A DNA stretch of 64,000 nt from Paucibacter sp. TC2R-5. GTDB lineage: Bacteria > Pseudomonadota > Gammaproteobacteria > Burkholderiales > Burkholderiaceae_C. Shown here piece by piece: positions 1 to 7,931 of the stretch. The DNA is taken from contig NZ_JAJIRQ010000005.1 in NCBI RefSeq assembly GCF_025717605.1, forward strand, positions 62,001 through 126,000. The letters are read 5' to 3'. The notes under the pieces were generated by a model. The model did not search any database. It was not told where the DNA came from and was given only the letters and a program-made list of their open reading frames with translations. Each line of letters starts with the position of its first letter. Positions within the stretch are counted from its first letter, which is position 1. The position numbers and the translations under genes were made by a program.

Positions 1-147
1 GCCAGCGTAGAGAAAACCGATTGGTTGGCGGACGTGAGCATTGTTTCGAGACCTTTGCATGAGGAAACCCAGCGCCGTCTCGTGGACGATGCTGCTGTTA
101 ACCCTAATGCAAGCCGCGTGCCAGCCGGACAAGTTCTAAGTTTCTAA
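1..147 (+). CDS. C-terminal end of an unrecognised gene (5' partial)
   Basis: An open frame runs from the first base of the window to a TAA at 145-147 and gives 48 residues ending VPAGQVLSF. No family is recognised. It would converge on the GGDEF gene and overlap its 3' end by 12 bases. Third codon positions are less GC-rich than in neighbouring genes and rare codons such as AGA and CTA occur, so this may be a transferred gene or a non-coding frame. No in-frame stop interrupts it, which is the only direct support. Confidence 0.4.
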   Translation, partial: ASVEKTDWLADVSIVSRPLHEETQRRLVDDAAVNPNASRVPAGQVLSF

Positions 148-1338
148 ACCAGGCTCGGCCTGCAACTGGCCATGGCCGCCGCGCTTGGCCTCGTACAAGG
201 CGGTCTCGGCGCGCCGCATCAAATCATCGATATTGCGGTCACCATGGCGCAGCTTGGCCCACCCCGCGCTGAAGTTCAGCGTGTAGCCCAGCTCCGCTTG
301 CGCGCGGGCGTTCAGCGCATTGCGCAGGCGCTGGTCCATCGCCTGCGGGCCTTGCAACTCGCAGCGGTCCATCAGCAGGCCAAAATTCTCCGCACCGATG
401 CGGCCGGCCAAGTCGCCCAGGCGCATCTGCGCTTGCACGCAGCTGCTGAACAGCGCCAAGGCGCGCTCGGCGCCGGCCGCGCCATGTTCCGCCTCGATGG
501 CTTTGAAGTTGTCGATCTCCAGCAGCATCAGGGCGAGCTCTTCCTGATGGCGGCGCGCAGCCGAGATCATGTCCACCGAGCGCGCCGCAAAGGCGCGGTT
601 GTCACTGAGGCCCGTCAGCCTATCGGTCTGTGCCAAATGCGCCAATTCGGCTTCGGCCTCACCGCGCCACGCCAGCACGATGGCCAGTGCCGCCATCCCC
701 AAGCCCCAGAGCACTGCCAAGGCCAAAGCGCTATTGGCCGCGCCGGGCGCCATCAAGCTGCTCGGCCCGGCCCCGAAAGCGGCGCTGCTGGCCCGCCACA
801 GGCACACCATCAGCAGCGGCAGGACGCCGGCCAGCAAGACCGAGCGCCAGCGGCGCGTATCCGAGCTGGGCCCGGCCTCGGGCGGCGCTTTGGACAGGAT
901 GTCATGCAGCTCTGCGCTTTTGTTCGGCAACACCAGACACAAGACCAGCAGGCCGAGTTGCAGCGACAGCCAATACAGCGCCCAGGCGGCCCGAAACCCC
1001 AGGTCCTCAAACTGCAGGCCGTAGATCAAAGGCATCAGCAGCGGCGCCAGTAGGGCCAGGGCCCGACCCGGGTGGGGCTTCAACCAACGCTGCAGCGCCC
1101 ACCATAAAGCGCTCAAGCTGGCGCTGAAGGCCGCCATCGCCAAGCTCAGCCAAAGCCGCTCATGGCCCAAGTTAGCACCGGCCAGCAGCAGCCAGCCCAA
1201 GGCTTGCAAGCCCATGAATGCATGTCCTCGCTCGGCCGCAGGGCTGGGCCGCCAGCCCATCAGCAGCAAGAGCAGGGCGGTCGAAGACAGCGCCTGCAGC
1301 AGCGCCAGATTGAACAGAGTCGGGTTGTCGAATTGCAT
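136..1338 (-). CDS. Membrane GGDEF-like protein with degenerate active site
   Basis: This 400-residue protein has an N-terminal half of about six to seven hydrophobic segments (residues 5-225) followed by a GGDEF-type domain (about 235-390) that begins with DRLTGL. The domain keeps the IDNFKAIEAEHG segment. The signature loop reads GAENF instead of GGDEF, so the second Gly, the catalytic Asp-Glu pair and therefore cyclase activity are probably lost. Members of this family normally make cyclic di-GMP. A degenerate member more likely acts as a receptor or scaffold in c-di-GMP or other membrane signalling. The N-terminal segments do not match a sensor domain I can name. It is a monocistronic minus-strand gene with no partner beside it. 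Confidence 0.85.
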   Translation of the reverse strand: MQFDNPTLFNLALLQALSSTALLLLLMGWRPSPAAERGHAFMGLQALGWLLLAGANLGHERLWLSLAMAAFSASLSALWWALQRWLKPHPGRALALLAPLLMPLIYGLQFEDLGFRAAWALYWLSLQLGLLVLCLVLPNKSAELHDILSKAPPEAGPSSDTRRWRSVLLAGVLPLLMVCLWRASSAAFGAGPSSLMAPGAANSALALAVLWGLGMAALAIVLAWRGEAEAELAHLAQTDRLTGLSDNRAFAARSVDMISAARRHQEELALMLLEIDNFKAIEAEHGAAGAERALALFSSCVQAQMRLGDLAGRIGAENFGLLMDRCELQGPQAMDQRLRNALNARAQAELGYTLNFSAGWAKLRHGDRNIDDLMRRAETALYEAKRGGHGQLQAEPGLET

Positions 1339-1682
1339 GGCGGCTCACTCGGGGGAGACATGCCATTCTCTATCCGGATTGGCAGCGCGAGCTGGGCTTG
1401 CGTCAAGAATCTGAATCCAATAAAGAGACAAAGTGATTCAGCGGCATGGGGTGGGGTAGACCTCAGATTGAAGAATTTACGCGGAGCCTGTTTGCTTGTC
1501 GTCTTGGGGGCGGCGGTAGCAAAGTGCTCGAAGCAGCCGCTTTCGCTTCGAAAGTGGATCTTTCCCGGCCGGCCTTACAACCAGCGAAGCTGAGCTAGGT
1601 GTTTGTTGGCAAAAATGCTAACCTCCAGCGGCCCTGTACTGCATAGAGAGAATCTATTTCGCTTCAGTCCTTCAATCTGAAC
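1339..1682. other. Intergenic region between divergent genes
   Basis: These 344 bases separate the GGDEF-like gene (minus) from the LysR gene (plus). They must hold both promoters. No convincing operator, RNA or coding frame was found. Base composition is lower in GC than most of the window, and this continues through the next two genes. Confidence 0.5.
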
Positions 1683-2585
1683 TTGCTGCGTACGCTCGAC
1701 GTACTGCTGGAAACACGTAACCTCACGGCAGCGGGACGCTTGCTAGGCATGACCCAGTCTGCTGTGAGTCGGCAATTGGTGCAGTTGCGGGATCAATTGC
1801 GCGACCCGCTGCTCATTCGTGAAGGCCAGCGCTATATCCTGACGGCACGCGCCGTGTCGTTGCGCGCACCACTCAAGGCAATGCTGGTCGACATGGCGGC
1901 CTTGATGGAAGGGCCACTTTTTGACCCGGCCGAGTGCACACGGCGGTTCGCCATTTCCGGCTCCGACTACATTGCCGACAATATGCTACCCGACGTGATG
2001 GCCCTGCTCAGTCAACAGGCGCCCGGCGTGCGGGTGATGTTTCATATGTGGGAGTCGGGCCACTACCGACTGCTGGCTGACGAAGGCGTTGATCTCGTCC
2101 CCACCATCGCAGACGCGCTGCCGGAGAACCTTCACGGGCGCGCCTTGGGCGAGGACCGCCCCGTGTGCGCCATGCGTGCCAACCATCCGCTGGCAGACCA
2201 AGCACTGTCGCTACATGCCTATGCCGCAGCCGACCACCTCGACATTGGCGGTGGGGGTGACAAGATAAGTTTTATCGACCATCACTTGGCTCAGGCCGGT
2301 TTGGCGCGGCAGGTACGCTTGAGCGTGCCCTTTTACAGCACGGCGCTACGCCTGCTGGCGACCAATGACCTACTGCTCACCATACCCGAACATGTGGCGG
2401 TAGTCTTTGCGCGCCAGGCACCGATTGTTTGGAAGGCGCTGCCCATAGACGCGCACATCTATCGCTACTGGTTGTTGTGGCATGCGCGTAGCCAGCATGA
2501 CCCGGCCCACCAATGGTTTCGAAATCTGGTGCACTCAGTGCTATTCCAGTCTATCCATGGTGTGACCCAGTTTCGACGCGATTAA
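1683..2585 (+). CDS. LysR-family transcriptional regulator
   Basis: A LysR-type DNA-binding regulator of about 300 residues. The N-terminus has the winged-helix pattern (LLGMTQSAVSRQLVQL, about residues 18-35), followed by a substrate-binding-like effector domain. The first usable codon is TTG at 1683. The family usually begins a few residues earlier with a D/N-LNLL motif, and the in-frame codons just upstream do encode FNLN, so the true start may be a non-standard codon near 1677. It lies 90 bases upstream of the tandem DoxX gene on the same strand and may control it, though LysR targets are often divergent. The effector is unknown. GC content is lower than in most of the window. Confidence 0.85.
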   Translation: MLRTLDVLLETRNLTAAGRLLGMTQSAVSRQLVQLRDQLRDPLLIREGQRYILTARAVSLRAPLKAMLVDMAALMEGPLFDPAECTRRFAISGSDYIADNMLPDVMALLSQQAPGVRVMFHMWESGHYRLLADEGVDLVPTIADALPENLHGRALGEDRPVCAMRANHPLADQALSLHAYAAADHLDIGGGGDKISFIDHHLAQAGLARQVRLSVPFYSTALRLLATNDLLLTIPEHVAVVFARQAPIVWKALPIDAHIYRYWLLWHARSQHDPAHQWFRNLVHSVLFQSIHGVTQFRRD

Positions 2586-2663
2586 GTATTCCGGGTTTGC
2601 ATGATCACCATGCTGAGCCATGCGTTGATTTCATGCTCCTGCTCCCCTAAAGTGCCTGCACTG

Positions 2664-2669
2664 AAGGAG
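2664..2669 (+). promoter_or_regulatory. Shine-Dalgarno site fixing the DoxX start
   Basis: AAGGAG lies six bases before the ATG at 2676. This is a far better site than anything before the upstream in-frame ATG at 2601, so the first 25 codons of the longest frame are probably untranslated. Confidence 0.7.
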
Positions 2670-2675
2670 CACCCC

Positions 2676-3554
2676 ATGCAGATCGCCAAACAATTCTATT
2701 CACCCAAAAGGGCCGGCACTGACCTGCTGCGCCTGGTCCTTTGCGCCATGATCTTCACCCATGGCTTTGATCGCCTATGGAGCGCTAACCCAGTGTTAGG
2801 CCAGTACTTGAACACGCTTGGCTTCCCCATGGGCGCTTTGCTGGCGCAGTTGATCAGTTCATTCGAAGTGGTCGGTTCGCTGTTGCTGGCGTCGCGCCTG
2901 TTCGTGGTGCCGATTGGGTCGCTGTTCATCGGCTTGTATCTGGCCAGCATTCTGCTTTTTCATCGGCACATTGGTTTCTGGATCATTGGCCCGAGCGACA
3001 ACGGCTGGGAACTGAGCTTGATGCTCTGCGGGGCTCTATTTGCAGTTGTGTGCGAAGGGCTCGCTGACCGCCTCCCAGCCAAGTACGCGCGCTTGGGTAT
3101 GGATGCAATGCGACTCATACTTTGCATATGCATCTTCATGCACGGCGCCCATCGTCTATTGACCGGGCACAGCAACGTCCTGGGTGGCATCTTGACCGAA
3201 AAGGGCTTTCCGTTCGGGCTGCAAATCATCATTGGTGTGAACTTGGTTGAAACCATTGGTACGGTCTTAATTGCACTGCGCCTGATGGTCTTTCCGATCA
3301 GTCTGGTGCTGATTTGCTTCTATTCCGTGGGCATAGTCTGGTTCCATTGGCAATCGGGCTTCTTTATCGTCTCCCCTGGCGAACTGAAGTGGGCCCCGGA
3401 GGGTTGGGGTTGGGAATACAGCTTGCTGCTCATTACCTGCCTGGTGGCAACGTCATGGGATAACCGCGCCGCACCGTTCGCCTGGCCTAAGTTCGCAAAG
3501 CTGCGTCACCGGCCATCAACACCAACAATCGCCCAACAGGCTTCTGGGACTTGA
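2676..3554 (+). CDS. Tandem DoxX-like membrane protein
   Basis: This 292-residue integral membrane protein contains two similar DoxX-like units. The first starts at about residue 15 with DLLRLVLCAMIFTHGFDRLW and the second at about 145 with DAMRLILCICIFMHGAHRLL. Each has about four membrane helices and a matching short motif before the last helix (GPSDNGWELSL and APEGWGWEYSLL). Single-unit DoxX proteins are usually about 130-160 residues, so this looks like an internal duplication and fusion. DoxX proteins are linked to respiratory or redox functions, but this subtype has no assigned role. It follows the LysR gene and shares its lower GC content. Confidence 0.8.
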   Translation: MQIAKQFYSPKRAGTDLLRLVLCAMIFTHGFDRLWSANPVLGQYLNTLGFPMGALLAQLISSFEVVGSLLLASRLFVVPIGSLFIGLYLASILLFHRHIGFWIIGPSDNGWELSLMLCGALFAVVCEGLADRLPAKYARLGMDAMRLILCICIFMHGAHRLLTGHSNVLGGILTEKGFPFGLQIIIGVNLVETIGTVLIALRLMVFPISLVLICFYSVGIVWFHWQSGFFIVSPGELKWAPEGWGWEYSLLLITCLVATSWDNRAAPFAWPKFAKLRHRPSTPTIAQQASGT

Positions 3555-3664
3555 ATTGGGGCTTGCCCAGTGACTGCGACGGGCACGAAACTGACCAAAA
3601 TTCCATTGGACGATTGGGCCAGCGGAGCGCAATGTCCAGCAGGGCTTTATCCGTGCAATGCGCT

Positions 3665-5185
3665 TTACTGAAACGCCACCTCCGCAAAACTTCTCAACTT
3701 GCGGCTGTGTAACTGGCTCAAGGGCCCGGCGCGCAGCAACTCGACCGTGCGCAGGCCGATGCGCAGATGCTGGTCAACGCGGGCGCGGTAAAACTGGTCG
3801 GCCATGCCGGGCAGTTTGATCTCGCCGTGCAGCGGCTTGTCGCTGACGCAGAGCAAGGTGCCATAGGGCACGCGGAAGCGAAAACCGTTGGCGGCGATGG
3901 TGGCGCTTTCCATGTCCAGCGCGATCGCACGCGTCTGGCTGAAGCGGCGCTCGGGGCCGCCGTGGCGGTCGTTGGGGAGTAGCTCCCAGTTGCGGTTGTC
4001 GGTCGAGGCGACGGTACCGGTGCGCAAGACGCGCTTGAGCTCGAAGCCGCTGAGCTGGGTCACGTCGGCCACGGCCTGCTCCAGAGCGACTTGAATCTCG
4101 GCCAGCGGCGGGATAGGCACCCACAGCGGCAGCTCTTCGTCCAGCACATGATCCTCGCGCACATAGGCATGCGCCAGCACATAGTCGCCCAGCTGCTGGC
4201 TGGTCCGCAGGCCGGCGCAGTGGCCCAGCATCAACCAGGCATGCGGGCGCAAGACCGCCACATGGTCGCTCATGGTCTTGGCATTGGCCGGGCCGACACC
4301 GATATTGACCATGGTGATGCCGCTGTGGTCGCGTCGGATCAGGTGGTAGGCGGGCATCTGCGGCAGACGCGGCAAAGCCGCGCCGAGCGCATCCTCGGCC
4401 TCGGCGCTCAAGCCGATGCGCCGAGTTAACAAATTACCTGGTTCAACAAAGGCGATGCAGTCGTCCAGCTCATGCGGCTGGGCAGGGTCGGGGGCGCGCT
4501 GCATCAGCTCCCGCCCCATGCGCACGAACTCGTCGATGTAAAAAGCGTAGTTGGTGAACAGCACGAAGTTCTGAAAAAACTCGGCCCTGGTGCCGGTGTA
4601 GTGGCGCAGTCGGTGCAGCGAATAGTCGACCCTGGGCGCGGTGAAGAGCGACAAAGGCTGGGCGGCGCCGGCGCTGAGTTCTTGTGTGCCATTGGCGATG
4701 CCGTCGTCCATCGCGGCCAGGTCGGGCAGGTCGAACAGATCGCGCAGCAGTCGGCGGCGCTCTGGCGTCAAGCAACCTTCGAAATGCTCTTGCTCGCCCA
4801 GCGCAAAGTGCAGTGGAATCGGTTGGTTGCTGCTGCCCACCTCCAGCGCTTCGCCATGGTTGTCCAGCAGCAATTGGAATTGCCGCAGGTTGTAATCGGC
4901 GAAAAGATCGGGCCGGGTCAGCGTGGTTTCATAGCTGCCAATGCCGTCCACAAAGCCGAAGGCCAAGCGCGAATCGGGCGGCGCGGCATGGTTGTTGGAT
5001 CGCAGGCGCAGGCGCACAAAGGGATAGCAGGCCCGCACCTTGGGCAATTCTTCGCCGGCCACAAAGCGCTGCAGGGCGGCGCGCAAATGCTGGACGCTGG
5101 TGGCATAGATCTGCTGGGCTTGCGCCAGCGCGGCGGCGGCGTCGTGGTACTGCATGGGGGCAAAAAACGGCGGGCTGAAACTCAT
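3665..5185 (-). CDS. amn: AMP nucleosidase
   Basis: This 506-residue cytoplasmic enzyme hydrolyses AMP to adenine and ribose 5-phosphate and so helps set adenylate levels. The N-terminal regulatory domain (about residues 10-190) is followed by a nucleoside-phosphorylase-like catalytic domain. Segments typical of the family are NIGVGPANAKTMSDH, GHCAGLR and DMESATIAANGFR, the last carrying the Met-Glu-Ser nucleoside-binding motif. Length is close to the E. coli enzyme (484). A 57-base gap separates it from the DUF1127 gene upstream on the same strand, so the two may be co-transcribed. Confidence 0.95.
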   Translation of the reverse strand: MSFSPPFFAPMQYHDAAAALAQAQQIYATSVQHLRAALQRFVAGEELPKVRACYPFVRLRLRSNNHAAPPDSRLAFGFVDGIGSYETTLTRPDLFADYNLRQFQLLLDNHGEALEVGSSNQPIPLHFALGEQEHFEGCLTPERRRLLRDLFDLPDLAAMDDGIANGTQELSAGAAQPLSLFTAPRVDYSLHRLRHYTGTRAEFFQNFVLFTNYAFYIDEFVRMGRELMQRAPDPAQPHELDDCIAFVEPGNLLTRRIGLSAEAEDALGAALPRLPQMPAYHLIRRDHSGITMVNIGVGPANAKTMSDHVAVLRPHAWLMLGHCAGLRTSQQLGDYVLAHAYVREDHVLDEELPLWVPIPPLAEIQVALEQAVADVTQLSGFELKRVLRTGTVASTDNRNWELLPNDRHGGPERRFSQTRAIALDMESATIAANGFRFRVPYGTLLCVSDKPLHGEIKLPGMADQFYRARVDQHLRIGLRTVELLRAGPLSQLHSRKLRSFAEVAFQ

Positions 5186-5242
5186 TATTTGGCTCCTTGT
5201 CTTGAGCCGATTGTGAGTGCCGCCCGCGACGATTTGGCGACT

Positions 5243-5419
5243 TCAGTCGCCTTTGTGCAGAAGAAGAAATTCCAGCTCGCCCCGCCCCACGCCGAGATCC
5301 GCCAATTCGCGGCCCTCAAGACCCAGCAGCTCGGCCCGCATGCGCGCATTGCGACGCCGCTGCAGCCAAGCTGCGTACAGGCATTGCAGAAGGGGGAAGG
5401 TGTTTTTGAGGTTTTGCAT
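5243..5419 (-). CDS. DUF1127 small protein
   Basis: A 58-residue gene. The protein starts MQNLKNTFPLLQCLYAAWLQ and contains the DUF1127 core pattern of a basic RRRNARMRAELLGL stretch followed by EGRELADLGVGRGEL. A GGAG site lies about seven bases before the ATG. DUF1127 (YjiS-like) proteins are short and basic, and some family members contribute to phosphate, carbon or RNA-related regulation in other proteobacteria. The gene is divergent from a LysR gene 90 bases away, a common arrangement for a regulator and its target. A longer open frame on the same strand in another phase (5185-5808) is a shadow. Confidence 0.8.
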   Translation of the reverse strand: MQNLKNTFPLLQCLYAAWLQRRRNARMRAELLGLEGRELADLGVGRGELEFLLLHKGD

Positions 5420-5509
5420 GGTCTTGCTCCGTTGTCTTGTTGTGCATCTTCCGATTTGAGGTATGGTTTGAAAAGTTGAATCATCTGAATATTGAATTCA
5501 GAAAATCTG

Positions 5510-6409
5510 ATGCGAGCATTGAACTTGGACCAGCTGCGCACCTTGGTGGCGATTGCCGATCTGGGCACTTTTGCGGCCGCCGCGCAGGCCTTGCATCTGG
5601 CGGCCCCTACCGTCAGCCTGCACATCAGCGAGTTGGAGTCGCGCTTGGATGCCACGCTGCTGCTGCGCGGCAAGCGCGGCGCGCAGCTGACCTCGGCAGG
5701 CCAGGTCTTGGTGCAGCGCGGCAGGGCCTTGCTGCGCGATGCGGAAGCCGCCATCGAGCTGGTCGCTCGCCATGCGCGCGGGCGGGCCGGCAAGGTGAGG
5801 TTGGCCACGCAGACCGGCGTGCTGGTCTATCTGCTGCCCCAGGTCTTGGCGCGCTTGAAAGAAGTTCACCCGGAGATCGAGGTCGAGGTGGCAGTGCTGG
5901 GCACCCATCACACCTTGGCGGCGCTGCGCGAGGGCCGCCAGGATCTGGGCCTGGTGACCCTGCCGCTGCCGCCCGACCATGGCCAACAAAGCGAGCCCTG
6001 GCGCAGCGACCCTGTGCTGGCTTATCTGCCGCCGGACTGGGATGCGCCGGACGAAGTCACGCCCGCCTGGTTGGCCGACAAGCCCTTGATCCTGAACGAG
6101 AGTTCGACGCAGATGTACCGCCACACCATGGCCTGGTTCGGCCAGGCCGGCTTCAATCCGGTGACCCGCATCGAGCTCAATTACACCGAGGCCATCAAGA
6201 GCATGGTGGTGGCCGGCTATGGCGCTTCGGTGATGCCGCAGGACACGTTTGATGCGCCGCAGGTGCTGTCGCTGCACGAGCGCATGCAGCTGCGCCCGCT
6301 GCTGCCTGCGATGACGCGCGAGTTGGTGCTGGTCTACCCGGAGCCAGCGCTGATGGCGCCGGCGGCGCTGCCGGTGCTGGAAATGTTGCGCGAGTTTGCG
6401 CAAGCTTGA
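5510..6409 (+). CDS. LysR-family transcriptional regulator
   Basis: A 299-residue LysR regulator starting MRALNLDQLRTLVAIADLGT. The ATG at 5510 fits the family N-terminus better than the TTG at 5492. The helix-turn-helix lies at about residues 18-40 (FAAAAQALHLAAPTVSLHIS) and the effector-binding domain follows. It is transcribed away from the DUF1127/amn pair, so it may regulate those genes. The next gene downstream starts 115 bases later on the same strand. The effector cannot be read from the sequence. Confidence 0.9.
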   Translation: MRALNLDQLRTLVAIADLGTFAAAAQALHLAAPTVSLHISELESRLDATLLLRGKRGAQLTSAGQVLVQRGRALLRDAEAAIELVARHARGRAGKVRLATQTGVLVYLLPQVLARLKEVHPEIEVEVAVLGTHHTLAALREGRQDLGLVTLPLPPDHGQQSEPWRSDPVLAYLPPDWDAPDEVTPAWLADKPLILNESSTQMYRHTMAWFGQAGFNPVTRIELNYTEAIKSMVVAGYGASVMPQDTFDAPQVLSLHERMQLRPLLPAMTRELVLVYPEPALMAPAALPVLEMLREFAQA

Positions 6410-6524
6410 GTTGGGTGTCGGGATGGCGATTCGTCGCTCGCTCGGTTGATTCGTCGCTTGGCGCCGGCCAATTGCGGTGCGCCTTCCTACAGTGAAGACT
6501 CGATTCACTCAGCAGGTGCTCCCA

Positions 6525-7928
6525 ATGGCTAACTTCAAAATCACATGCATCGTGACCGCAGTCGCTTTGTCCCTCAGCCTGCCGGCCTTGGCCCAGCAGA
6601 TTCACGTCAGCCCGGCCGCCGAGGTCGTGGAGGGCACGGCCTTGAGCCTGCGCCTGAGTGAGCTGCCACCGCTGACTTCGATACGCATTGTCAGCAGCCG
6701 GCTGGCGCGTGGTATGGGCCCGCAGCAGCCTCATCAAGCTCAAGCCTGGTTCACCAGCAATGCCGCTGGCGAGCTGGACTTGGCAGCCCAAGCGCCCGAC
6801 AGGGGAAGCTACAGCGGCGCTGATGTGCGCGGGCTGTTTTGGTCCATGCAGCTGACCGCGCCGTCGGCCGCCTTGCCGCCGCTGGACCCCAAGCAGCAAG
6901 GCGAAGTCTGGCTGCAAGCCTTTGCCGGTGAGCGCTTGCTGGTGGAGAAGAAGCTCGTGCTGCGGCCGTTCGCGCCCGAGGTGCAGAGCCGGCCGGTGGC
7001 CGACTTTCCCGGTGCCCGCTTTTGCCTAGGGCCGGGAGCGCACAAGCGTGGCGCCATCATCGTGCTGGGCGGCTCGGAAGGCGGCTCGATTGCTGCCCGC
7101 ACGACCGCGCCACTGCTGGCCTCGCAGGGCTATGCGGTGCTGGGCTTGCCCTACTATTCGCCGCCGACTTGGGGCGCACAGGGCATGGAGCCGGCCGAGC
7201 TGCCGAGTCTGCCCAGCTCCTTCGCCGACATCGAGCTTGAGCGCCTGAACCAGGCGCGCGAATGGCTGGCCCGCCAGCCCGAGGTCGACGCCGAGCGCAT
7301 CGCCGTTTACGGCGTCTCCAAGGGTGCGGAATTCGCCTTGGCCGCAGCCGCGCGCATGGACTGGATACGCGCCGTCGTTGCCTATGTGCCCAGCGATGTG
7401 GTCTGGGAAGGTTGGGGCATGGGCGTGCCGCAGGCGGATACGCACTCGTCCTTTGCCTGGAAGGGCAAGCCGCTGGCCTGGCAGCCCTACAAGGGCATGG
7501 CTGAGGAGATGGCCGGCTTCGCCAGCGGCACAGGTGTGCATATCCGCCGGCCCATGGACCAGGGCCGGGTGGCCCACCCCGAGCGGCTGGCGGCGGCGCG
7601 CATCCCGGTCGAGAACTATGCTGGCCCCTTGTTGATGATTGCCGGCGGCGATGATCAGATGTGGGACTCGGCCGGCATGGCCCGCAATATCGAGGCCAGT
7701 CGCAAGGCGCTGGGCCTGCCCACCACCAGCCTGATCTACCCCGGCGCCGGCCACGGGCTGTCGGCCAGCGGCTGGGCGCCGACGACCGGCCACAACCTCG
7801 GCCCTATGAAGCTGGGCGGCAGCCCGGCCCTTGATGCGCGAGCACAGGCCGATGCCTGGCCGCAGATGCTGGCCTTTTTGCACCAATATCTGGCCAAGCC
7901 CATGCTCACCAGTGAGCTGTCGCGCTAA
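6525..7928 (+). CDS. Secreted BAAT/dienelactone-hydrolase-like alpha/beta hydrolase
   Basis: This 467-residue protein has a signal peptide (MANFKITCIVTAVALSLSLP, then ALAQQ). An N-terminal beta-sandwich resembles the acyl-CoA thioester hydrolase/BAAT N-domain. A C-terminal alpha/beta hydrolase domain (about 175-460) follows. The putative catalytic triad is Ser in YGVSKG, Asp in GGDDQMW and His in GAGHGLS. The family includes acyl-CoA thioesterases and bile-acid-CoA acyltransferases, but exported bacterial members have no agreed substrate. ATG at 6525 is preferred to 6477 because the signal peptide begins there. The gene converges on the lipoprotein gene with only three bases between the two stop codons. 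Confidence 0.8.
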   Translation: MANFKITCIVTAVALSLSLPALAQQIHVSPAAEVVEGTALSLRLSELPPLTSIRIVSSRLARGMGPQQPHQAQAWFTSNAAGELDLAAQAPDRGSYSGADVRGLFWSMQLTAPSAALPPLDPKQQGEVWLQAFAGERLLVEKKLVLRPFAPEVQSRPVADFPGARFCLGPGAHKRGAIIVLGGSEGGSIAARTTAPLLASQGYAVLGLPYYSPPTWGAQGMEPAELPSLPSSFADIELERLNQAREWLARQPEVDAERIAVYGVSKGAEFALAAAARMDWIRAVVAYVPSDVVWEGWGMGVPQADTHSSFAWKGKPLAWQPYKGMAEEMAGFASGTGVHIRRPMDQGRVAHPERLAAARIPVENYAGPLLMIAGGDDQMWDSAGMARNIEASRKALGLPTTSLIYPGAGHGLSASGWAPTTGHNLGPMKLGGSPALDARAQADAWPQMLAFLHQYLAKPMLTSELSR

Positions 7929-7931
7929 GGC

